Origin: a bacterium
GTDB taxonomy: Bacteria; Desulfobacterota; UBA8473
Assembly: GCA_009773075.1 (NCBI GenBank)
Contig: WOUX01000087.1
Coordinates: 659 to 7,615, forward strand
Reading direction: 5' to 3'
Length of the DNA stretch: 6,957 nt
Position numbers and translations under genes: made by a program. Below, piece after piece: positions 1 to 5,411 of this stretch; within the stretch, counting starts at the first letter, position 1; the number at the start of each line of letters is the position of its first letter. Below the pieces are notes generated by a model. The model saw nothing but the letters and a program-made list of their open reading frames with translations, had not been told where the DNA came from and did no database searches.

Positions 1-1
1 T

Positions 2-562
2 ATCTCTACCCCTCTTTCAGATCAAGACGTCGAGAATCTGAAGATAGGGGATGAGGTTTTAATAAACGGGGTTATATACACAGGCAGAGATGCTGCCCAC
101 AAAAGGCTGGTTGACCTTATTAATGAGGGCAAAGAGCTTCCTTTTGATATCTCGGGTCAGATTATTTATTTCGTAGGCCCAACCCCTCCCAAGCCGGGAC
201 AGGTAATCGGTTCTGCTGGTCCTACCACTAGTTATCGAATGGATGCATATTCGTCCTATTTAATAGCCAAAGGATTAAAGGGAATGATTGGAAAAGGGGC
301 CAGGTCCCAAGAGGTTGTGGAAGCAATGAAAAAATATAAATGTGTATATTTCGCTGCAATAGGGGGGGCAGGGGCACTTCTTGCTAAATCAATCAAAAAA
401 GCTGAAGTGATAGCCTATGAGGATCTGGGGCCAGAGGCTGTTAGGAGACTAGAGGTAGAAAGCTTTCCGGCAATAGTAGCCCAAGACATATACGGCAATA
501 ACCTTTATGTTGAAGGTATGAAAAAGTATGCAAGAAGGATATCGGAGGTGGAGACAGGATGA
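2..562 (+). CDS. Class I (Fe-S) fumarate hydratase, beta subunit, 5'-partial
   Basis: This is the C-terminal (beta) subunit of a two-subunit, oxygen-sensitive [4Fe-4S] fumarase, which interconverts fumarate and malate in the cytoplasm. The reading frame is open from base 2 and gives 186 residues to a TGA stop. It begins with ISTPLSDQDVENLKIGDEVL, which is typical of the family's extreme N-terminus, so only a few codons are missing to the left. Further family signatures are GRDAAHKRL, VGPTPPKPGQ, TTSYRMDAY, KGMIGKGARS, AAIGGAGALLA and LEVESFPAIVAQD. The alpha subunit, which carries the cluster cysteines, should lie just upstream outside the window. The gene overlaps sucC by ATGA, implying translational coupling in a TCA-cycle operon. 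An internal ATG at 239 is inside the conserved fold and is not the start. The L-tartrate dehydratase beta subunit is homologous and cannot be strictly excluded, but the sucCD neighbours favour fumarase. Confidence 0.93.
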   Translation: MSTPLSDQDVENLKIGDEVLINGVIYTGRDAAHKRLVDLINEGKELPFDISGQIIYFVGPTPPKPGQVIGSAGPTTSYRMDAYSSYLIAKGLKGMIGKGARSQEVVEAMKKYKCVYFAAIGGAGALLAKSIKKAEVIAYEDLGPEAVRRLEVESFPAIVAQDIYGNNLYVEGMKKYARRISEVETG

Positions 563-1730
563 AGATTCATGAATATCAAGCAAAGAGGATATTTGTAGAA
601 TACGGTATACCGATCCCTGATGGAGATGTGGCAAGCACCCCTGAGGAAGTGAGGGAGATAACAAGCAGAATAGGCAAAAAGGTTGTGATAAAGGCCCAGA
701 TTCATGCCGGTGGCAGAGGGAAAGGCGGTGGAGTCAAGACGGCTAATTCCCCTCAAGAGGCAGAGAAAGTAGCAAGAGAGATAATAGGGATGAACCTTAT
801 TACCCACCAGACAGGTCCTGAGGGAAAGAGGGTGAAGAGGGTTTTGGTAGAAGAGGCATTGGATGTAGAGAAGGAATTGTATTTAGGCATCGTGATCGAT
901 AGATCCAGGGATCAGGAACAGCCGGTGATAATGGCCTCCGAGGCAGGAGGCATGGAGATCGAAGAGGTTGCTTCCAAAAGTCCGGAAAAGATTATCAAGG
1001 TTGGGGCGAATCCGGTCGTAAGTTTTAGCAGCTTCCAGGGGCGTAAACTGGCCTATGGTCTGGGCATGGACAAATCCATTGTTTCTAAGGCCTCCAAAAT
1101 AATAGAGATGCTATACAGGATCTTTATGGAAAAGGACGCAACCCTGATAGAAATAAACCCGTTTGTCCTGACAAGGGGGGGAGATTTGTTGGCACTGGAC
1201 GCCAAGATAAACTTTGATGATGATGGACTGTACAGACATCCGGAGATTAGAGAGTTGAGGGACTTAGATGAAGAAGAACCTCTGGAGATAGAGGCATCGA
1301 ATACGGGCGTCAATTATATCAAATTGGATGGGAATGTGGGTTGTATGGTAAATGGGGCTGGTCTTGCCATGGCAACTATGGACCTTATAAAACTTGCAGG
1401 AGGTGCGCCTGCCAACTTCCTCGATGTTGGAGGTGGCGCTACCGCTGAAAGGATTGAGAAGGCATTTAGGATTTTGACTTCCGATAAAAACGTCAAGGCA
1501 ATACTTGTGAATATATTTGGTGGGATTCTGCGATGTGACAGGGTAGCCAGCGGGGTAATAGAGGGGTAATAGAGGCTGCTTCAAAGATGAACCTGAATTT
1601 ACCTATGGTAGTGAGACTACAGGGCACCAATGTGGAGGAAGGCAGAAAACTTCTTGAGGGGTCCAACCTTAAGTTTGAAGTAGCCGAAGGGCTTTTTGAA
1701 GCAGCTCAGAAGGTAGTAGCTCTCTTATAG
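559..1730 (+). pseudogene. sucC: Succinyl-CoA synthetase (ADP/GDP-forming) beta subunit, frameshifted
   Basis: SucC, with SucD, makes succinate and ATP (or GTP) from succinyl-CoA, reversibly. The ATG at 559 overlaps the fumarase stop and has GGAGGTG at 544-550. Residues 1-240 form the ATP-grasp part: MKIHEYQAK start, KAQIHAGGRGKGGGVK at 45-60, EINPF at 198-202 and LDAKINFD at 213-220. The CoA-ligase domain follows with GNVGCMVNGAGLAMATMD, FLDVGGGA and NIFGGILRCD. After VASGVIE (residue 335) the frame hits TAA at 1567-1569. The remaining family sequence, AASKMNLNLPMVVRLQGTNV and on to QKVVALL, continues in another frame to TAG at 1728-1730. The junction is an exact 11-bp tandem duplication; deleting one copy gives one 386-residue protein, close to the E. 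coli length of 388. Fifty-one C-terminal residues are lost, so a working enzyme is unlikely unless the duplication is reversible or an assembly or sequencing error. Confidence 0.93.
1552..1573 (+). repeat. Exact 11-bp tandem duplication inside sucC
   Basis: The unit GGGGTAATAGA occurs twice back to back (1552-1562 and 1563-1573). In the first copy it is read as part of Gly-Val-Ile-Glu; in the second the frame reads GGG TAA and stops. Eleven is not a multiple of three, and removing one copy restores the conserved SucC sequence VASGVIEAASK. This identifies the duplication as the cause of the frameshift. Confidence 0.97.
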
Positions 1731-1738
1731 AAGGCAGC

Positions 1739-1745
1739 AAGGAGG
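1739..1745 (+). promoter_or_regulatory. Ribosome binding site of sucD
   Basis: AAGGAGG lies 6 nt before the ATG at 1752. This near-consensus Shine-Dalgarno sequence fixes the sucD start and lets sucD be translated independently of the broken sucC. Confidence 0.8.
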
Positions 1746-1751
1746 GATTAG

Positions 1752-2624
1752 ATGAGTATTTTATTGAATGAACAAAGTAGAATAGTTATCCAAGGGATCA
1801 CAGGCGGCGAAGGAAGCTTCCATGCAAGGGAAGCAGTAGCTTTTGGGAGTAAAGTGGTAGCCGGTGTAACCCCTGGAAAAGGGGGAACAGACCTGGATGG
1901 CATACCCATATACAATAGGGTTATAGATGCTGTGGAGAAGGAAGGAGCAAATGCCTCTGGCATTTACGTTCCTGCTTCTTTTGCCCCTGATGCTATCCTG
2001 GAGGCACTAGAGGCTGGTATTAAACTAATAGTTTGTATGACTGAAGGCATCCCTGCTCTGGAGATGGTAAAGGTAAAAAAGGCATTGAAAGGGACAGGTT
2101 CCTGCCTTATCGGTCCAAACTGCCCCGGAATCACAACACCTGGTGTTGGTAAGATCGGGTTTATGCCGAACTTCATCCATAAAAAGGGAAATGTAGGGGT
2201 TATCTCCCGCAGTGGAACATTGACCTATGAAGTAATCAATATGCTGACGAACCTGGGAATAGGACAATCAACGTCCGTTGGGATAGGGGGCGACCCTATT
2301 GTAGGATCTAGTTTTGTAGACATTTTGGAATTATTTGAGGCTGACCCCGAAACCAGCCTGGTTGCAATTATAGGTGAGATAGGGGGAAACGCAGAGGAAG
2401 AAGCCGCAGAGTTTGTTAAAAATAAGATGAGTAAACCGGTGGTCGGTTTCATAGCCGGCCAGACTGCACCCCCCGGCAAAAGGATGGGGCATGCCGGGGC
2501 TATAATATCAGGTGGCAAGGGAACTGCGGCAGAGAAGATGAAAGCGTGGGAAGATGCCGGTATAAATGTCGTAGTTAACCCTGCGGATATAGGGAAAAAG
2601 GTTGTTTCTATACTCAATAAGTAA
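1752..2624 (+). CDS. sucD: Succinyl-CoA synthetase (ADP/GDP-forming) alpha subunit
   Basis: SucD binds CoA and carries the phosphohistidine intermediate of the succinyl-CoA synthetase heteromer in the cytoplasm. The 290-residue product matches the family length (E. coli 289). The N-terminal Rossmann CoA-binding domain shows IVIQGITGGEGSFH (residues 11-24) and AGVTPGKGG (37-45). NCPGITTPG is at 123-131 and SRSGTLTYE at 152-160. In the ligase domain GHAGAII places the catalytic, phosphorylated histidine at residue 247, in the usual position. No defect is visible. It lies 21 bp after the sucC stop and is probably co-transcribed with the fumarase gene and sucC. If sucC is truly dead in this genome, SucD has no local partner and a second sucC copy or another CoA ligase would be needed. 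The identity is certain; the direction of use (oxidative or reductive TCA) cannot be read from this sequence. Confidence 0.97.
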   Translation: MSILLNEQSRIVIQGITGGEGSFHAREAVAFGSKVVAGVTPGKGGTDLDGIPIYNRVIDAVEKEGANASGIYVPASFAPDAILEALEAGIKLIVCMTEGIPALEMVKVKKALKGTGSCLIGPNCPGITTPGVGKIGFMPNFIHKKGNVGVISRSGTLTYEVINMLTNLGIGQSTSVGIGGDPIVGSSFVDILELFEADPETSLVAIIGEIGGNAEEEAAEFVKNKMSKPVVGFIAGQTAPPGKRMGHAGAIISGGKGTAAEKMKAWEDAGINVVVNPADIGKKVVSILNK

Positions 2625-2781
2625 TTGACTATTGGGCTCTGTTTGTCCTATAGTAACTGTTCAGGTGGATAGGCTGAAGGCAGTTAGCCTGGAGGAGGAA
2701 ACCATGCGCGACCTGAACGGATAGCCTGTAGCCTAACAGCCTTCAGCCTAAACAACCTAATTAGTCAATGCGTAGTTACTA
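2624..2781. repeat. Nested and interleaved inverted-repeat element after sucD
   Basis: This roughly 160-bp stretch starts at the last base of the sucD stop and contains four inverted-repeat pairs. ATTGACTA at 2624-2631 pairs with TAGTCAAT at 2762-2769. TAGTAACT at 2651-2658 pairs with AGTTACTA at 2774-2781. GTTCAGGT at 2659-2666 pairs with ACCTGAAC at 2711-2718. The long arm 2670-2690 pairs with 2730-2750 (12 perfect bp, 21 bp with two mismatches). The 8-bp stem 2659-2666/2711-2718 encloses the left long arm but not the right, so the two pairings interleave as in a pseudoknot. The layout suggests a small non-autonomous mobile element or dispersed repeat, or a structured 3' RNA. I do not recognise the family. 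Confidence 0.6.
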
Positions 2782-2802
2782 ACAGTCTACAGTCTACAGT
2801 CT
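2782..2802. repeat. Three tandem copies of a 7-bp unit
   Basis: ACAGTCT is repeated exactly three times just downstream of the inverted-repeat element and 20 bp before the tRNA gene. It may be part of the same element. No function is apparent. Confidence 0.85.
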
Positions 2803-2822
2803 ATCTACCTGAGTTCTAGAAT

Positions 2823-2898
2823 GGTCCCATCGTCTAGTGGCCTAGGACGTCGGCCTCTCACGCCGAAAACACGGGTTCGACTCCCGTTGGGACCACCA
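2823..2898 (+). tRNA. tRNA-Glu (anticodon CTC), CCA encoded
   Basis: A full cloverleaf can be drawn. Acceptor stem GGTCCCA (2823-2829) pairs with TGGGACC (2888-2894). The D arm starts GTCTAG and closes with GGAC. Anticodon stem TCGGC/GCCGA (2850-2854/2862-2866) holds loop CTCTCAC with anticodon CTC at 2857-2859. T stem ACGGG/CCCGT encloses loop TTCGACT. Discriminator A2895 is followed by an encoded CCA (2896-2898). CTC reads the glutamate codon GAG. All helices are fully paired, so the gene should be functional. No copy of the tRNA 3' end was seen elsewhere in the window, so there is no evidence of an integrated element using this tRNA as attachment site. Confidence 0.97.
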
Positions 2899-2927
2899 AG
2901 GAAAATCGAGGGGTTAGCCTGTATGAC

Positions 2928-2958
2928 TCCCCCCTTTTTCATTTTTCCAAAGGGGGGA
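2928..2958. terminator. G/C-run hairpin between convergent units
   Basis: A perfect 10-bp stem, TCCCCCCTTT (2928-2937) with AAAGGGGGGA (2949-2958), encloses an 11-nt T-rich loop. It lies 30 bp after tRNA-Glu and 27 bp beyond the stop of the convergent thymidylate synthase gene, a position that suits a shared transcription end. Neither strand has a run of T after the stem, so it is not a canonical intrinsic terminator. It could also be a dispersed intergenic repeat. Confidence 0.35.
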
Positions 2959-2984
2959 TAGAGCGCATTGCCCCTACGTCTTTT

Positions 2985-3656
2985 CTATTTACCTTCCGTC
3001 CTGTAGGCTCTGATTTTTGCCAGGTCAAAGGTGTAATCATATAAATGCAGTCCCTTTGAGCTGGCAATTATTTCTCCATCCTCTAATCCAATCTCAGACG
3101 CCATATATTCCTTAAGTATCTGGATAGCAGCCAGATTTGATGGAAAACCGGCCCACAAATCCCATGATCTAAAATACAGAGCAAAGTGGAGTTTTCCATC
3201 CTTTACTCTCGTGTCGATCAAGCGGAGACATGGCGGATCCTCTGTTCCGCAATCCTCTGGCCTTCCGATCTCCATCGTGGCCTGGTTTGTACCATGCCCT
3301 CTCTTATACATCTCTATTACCTTCTCGACCTGTTTAAAACCGAATAATCTTTGACCATAAGTATAAGTTTCATTTGGTTCTACCTTATCGGTCATGAGAT
3401 ACGGAAGATACTGCTCAACGTATTCCGTGGTTGTCGGAGGAGGGATCCCAAGCCCGGGAGGGATATCGGGAATAAGCGGTCTCACACCAGGGTGTTTTAC
3501 ATGAACAGTGATATAATCAAACTCTCTTCTTATAGCCCCTTCGTAACTTCCCTTTGTAATTTTGTAATTATTCCCGACCTCAAGTATCAGGGCTATACAT
3601 TGAAACCATGCATCGGGCAGATCCCTGGCTTCTATTAGTACTGGTTTTAGATTCAT
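2985..3656 (-). CDS. thyA: Thymidylate synthase, archaeal/methanogen-like type
   Basis: This 223-residue protein belongs to the ThyA fold, which methylates dUMP to dTMP with methylene-tetrahydrofolate or a related cofactor. Position-for-position matches to E. coli ThyA can be seen: catalytic Cys143 in DPPC (E. coli Cys146), R163-S164-x-D166 in YFRSWDLWAGFP (the QRS..D region), Asn174 in GFPSNLA (Asn177), and His204 and Tyr206 in KGLHLYDY (THLYSNH). TYTYGQRL at 97-104 resembles the VYGKQWR segment. The Arg-Arg pair that in classical ThyA binds phosphate across the dimer is not present; the aligned residues are about Thr123-Asn124. The segment NQATMEIGRPED and the short length are what I associate with archaeal-type enzymes. 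Start ATG at 3656 has GGGAGAAG upstream. It lies 27 bp downstream of the phosphodiesterase gene and is probably co-transcribed with it. A dCMP/dUMP hydroxymethylase-like activity is an alternative. Confidence 0.82.
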   Translation of the reverse strand: MNLKPVLIEARDLPDAWFQCIALILEVGNNYKITKGSYEGAIRREFDYITVHVKHPGVRPLIPDIPPGLGIPPPTTTEYVEQYLPYLMTDKVEPNETYTYGQRLFGFKQVEKVIEMYKRGHGTNQATMEIGRPEDCGTEDPPCLRLIDTRVKDGKLHFALYFRSWDLWAGFPSNLAAIQILKEYMASEIGLEDGEIIASSKGLHLYDYTFDLAKIRAYRTEGK

Positions 3657-3683
3657 TCTGCTTCTCCCATAGAATTGTTCCTC

Positions 3684-4403
3684 TTATCCACGGTAAATAG
3701 TGACCCCAGCCCTTGTTTTAACAACTCGTTCCGGGTAGTCTGTAAATACTCCATCAACCCCAAGTGACTCCATTAGTACGATATCTTCGGGCTCATTTAC
3801 GGTAAATACAAATACCTTTAGTCCGCGCTTGTGGGCATCATCGACAAAAACCTTATCAATGAAGTCAATGGATAGGTGCACTGAATAGCATCCCAGTCTC
3901 TCAGCGAATGCTGCATTGTCAATGGGGAGACCTACAATAAGTGCACCGGTACGCACCTTAGGGTTGAGCCTCTTAACATTCAACAACTCACGGTGATTAA
4001 ACGATGACACTAATATATTTTCATAGCTCCACCCTTGCTCGACCTGTTCCTTGATTAAAGATATTACAGGCTCAGTAGTTTGCGATCCCTTCAGTTCTAT
4101 ATTCAAGCCAGCCCTACCATTTACAGAGGTGAATACCTCTTCAAGGGTTGGAATCTTTTGGCCTTTTCCAGCGTTGAGTGAGCACAGGTGTCCGAACGTT
4201 TTTTCGCATGTGTACCCAGTACCGTCAGTCGTTCGTTCGAGTCGGTTATCGTGAATAACGACCAAGTGGCCGTCCACAAAGTAGACATCTATCTCTACCC
4301 ATGAAGCTCCCAGGCTGATAGCTTTCTCTATCGAAAGAAGGGTGTTTTCAGGCTCGTGCCCCATGGCACCGCGATGGCCTATGCAAAGCAGTTCACCTCT
4401 CAT
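3684..4403 (-). CDS. Glycerophosphodiester phosphodiesterase (cytoplasmic UgpQ-like)
   Basis: The enzyme splits glycerophosphodiesters, the deacylated phospholipid headgroups, into glycerol-3-phosphate and an alcohol. The 239-residue TIM-barrel protein has all family motifs: GHRGAMGHEPENT at residues 9-21 (His10, Arg11, Glu18), WVEIDVYFVDGHLVVIHD at 35-52 (metal ligands Glu37 and Asp39, catalytic His51), NIELKG at 101-106 (Glu103), LVSSFNH at 131-137, VFTVNEPED at 199-207 and DGVFTDYPE at 217-225. There is no signal peptide or membrane segment, so it acts in the cytoplasm like UgpQ (about 247 residues) rather than the longer periplasmic GlpQ. The ATG at 4403 has only a weak GAGAG upstream. 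It is first in a two-gene minus-strand unit with the thymidylate synthase. Family assignment is firm; the natural substrate is not readable from the sequence. Confidence 0.95.
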   Translation of the reverse strand: MRGELLCIGHRGAMGHEPENTLLSIEKAISLGASWVEIDVYFVDGHLVVIHDNRLERTTDGTGYTCEKTFGHLCSLNAGKGQKIPTLEEVFTSVNGRAGLNIELKGSQTTEPVISLIKEQVEQGWSYENILVSSFNHRELLNVKRLNPKVRTGALIVGLPIDNAAFAERLGCYSVHLSIDFIDKVFVDDAHKRGLKVFVFTVNEPEDIVLMESLGVDGVFTDYPERVVKTRAGVTIYRG

Positions 4404-4443
4404 AGCATACTCTCAAGTAAGGGTAAATAGATAGTTTCTCTAG

Positions 4444-4472
4444 ATAATACCACATAAATACAGGACTTGCAA
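4444..4472 (-). promoter_or_regulatory. Candidate sigma70-type promoter of the phosphodiesterase operon
   Basis: Read on the minus strand, TTGCAA (4472-4467) and TATTAT (4449-4444) match the -35 and -10 boxes at 4/6 and 5/6 positions and are 17 bp apart. The predicted start near 4437 leaves a leader of about 33 nt before the ATG at 4403. The region is AT-rich, so a chance match is possible. Confidence 0.4.
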
Positions 4473-4624
4473 ATATAGATAGCCCATGTGGAAAAGATTT
4501 CCTTGTAAAATAAACACACATCTGATAAAAAATTGATCATTTAAGTATAAAAAACAGCTATAAAATAGCCGGAGGTATCCAAAGCAGCAGGAAAGTTCAG
4601 GAAAGGAAATTAACAATTACAAAG
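4473..4624. other. AT-rich divergent intergenic region, no gene
   Basis: This is the remainder of the 221-bp gap between the divergent phosphodiesterase and glycosyltransferase genes. It must hold the promoter of the right-hand block if that block starts here. The best + strand candidate is TTGATC (4533-4538) with TATAAA (4559-4564), but the 20-bp spacer is too long to be convincing. GGAGGT at 4571-4576 and AAAGGTGA at 4621-4628 look like ribosome binding sites but have no start codon at the right distance. I see no further gene or repeat. Confidence 0.4.
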
Positions 4625-5407
4625 GTGATAAATCCTCTTCCAGGTATAAGCGATCAGGGAATGACGACATGTAGGATGGTAACCGGACTTATGAACAAAG
4701 ACCGCGTTGCTGTAGTGATTCCCGTTTACAATCACGAAAGTAAGGTTGTCCAAGTGCTTAGGGAAGCCCTTAAGCTTCATTTGCCCCTGTTTGTTATTGA
4801 TGACGGATCAACGGATTCCACTTACGACCGCATAAAGGACATGTCGTCTGTCACCATTATCCGACATGGAACTAATAGAGGGAAAGGGGCCGCCATTATG
4901 ACCGGCTTTGCAGCGGTTGCTCTATCGGCGGACTGGGTGGTTACCATGGATGCCGACGGGCAACATCATCCCGAAAATGCATACAATCTGCTTCATGCCG
5001 TCCCTCCTGGCGAAAGGCCTATAATCGTCGGTCAAAGGGAGAAAATGGATCACCGGCATGTGCCGTGGAAGAGCCGTTTCGGCAGGTTGTTTTCCAATTT
5101 TTGGGTACGGACATGCGGAGGTCCAAACATCCGTGATACTCAAAGCGGATTCAGGCTGTATCCCTTACCGGAAGCCATGCATCTCAATGTCAGGGCGCGG
5201 CGTTTCCAATTTGAGGTTGAAATTCTGGTCAGGGCGAAATGGCAGGGAATTCCCGTTCTGGAGACACCCGTCCGAGTAACGTATGACGCCAAAGATGAAA
5301 GGGTCTCTCATTATCGCGGTTTCATTGATTTCTTCCGAAATGCGGGCACCTTCAGTCGTTTGATCTTCGTGAGATTATGTGTATTGCCCTTCATACGAGG
5401 GAAATAG
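4625..5407 (+). CDS. Family 2 glycosyltransferase (DPM/DPG-synthase-like)
   Basis: The protein has a GT-A fold that transfers a sugar from a nucleotide donor, probably to a lipid carrier or lipid on the cytoplasmic membrane face. Numbered from GTG 4625: VAVVIPVYNH at 28-37, DDGSTD at 59-64 (nucleotide binding), NRGKGAAIMTGF at 84-95, the metal-binding DADGQH at 109-114, DTQSGFR at 171-177 and FQFEVEIL at 195-201. These are typical of polyprenyl-phosphate mannosyl/glucosyl-transferase-like members. There is no strong transmembrane segment; the C-terminus (SRLIFVRLCVLPFIRGK) is hydrophobic and basic and may touch the membrane. The start is uncertain. GTG 4625 gives 260 residues, but ATG 4691 (residue 23) lies five residues before the conserved core and is equally plausible; none of the candidates has a good ribosome binding site. 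Only 4 bp separate it from the exporter gene, implying an operon. Donor and acceptor are unknown. Confidence 0.88.
   Translation: MINPLPGISDQGMTTCRMVTGLMNKDRVAVVIPVYNHESKVVQVLREALKLHLPLFVIDDGSTDSTYDRIKDMSSVTIIRHGTNRGKGAAIMTGFAAVALSADWVVTMDADGQHHPENAYNLLHAVPPGERPIIVGQREKMDHRHVPWKSRFGRLFSNFWVRTCGGPNIRDTQSGFRLYPLPEAMHLNVRARRFQFEVEILVRAKWQGIPVLETPVRVTYDAKDERVSHYRGFIDFFRNAGTFSRLIFVRLCVLPFIRGK
5397..5402 (+). promoter_or_regulatory. Ribosome binding site of the exporter gene
   Basis: GAGGGA, inside the last codons of the glycosyltransferase gene, lies 9 nt before ATG 5412. It supports this start and translational coupling of the two genes. Confidence 0.6.
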
Positions 5408-5411
5408 GTTT

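Noticed and set aside
239..562. Short 107-codon gene starting at ATG 239
   Set aside because: The frame is open to the left edge and encodes the conserved fumarase beta N-terminus, so ATG 239 is an internal methionine.
1552..1573. Programmed ribosomal frameshift as explanation of the sucC break
   Set aside because: There is no slippery heptamer, SucC is not known to need frameshifting, and an exact tandem duplication accounts fully for the shift.
1264..1584. Minus-strand open frames opposite sucC
   Set aside because: No domain features; shadows of the conserved ligase domain of sucC.
2225..2617. 130-codon open frame on the minus strand opposite sucD
   Set aside because: It mirrors the highly conserved sucD gene, has no recognisable domain and is explained by codon bias.
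2823..2898. tRNA-Glu as attachment site of an integrated element
   Set aside because: No repeat of the tRNA 3' end and no integrase gene are seen in the window.
2683..2921. 9-bp direct repeat GTTAGCCTG at 2683-2691 and 2913-2921 around the tRNA
   Set aside because: Too short, and one copy lies within the low-complexity inverted-repeat arm; probably chance or part of the same repeat family.
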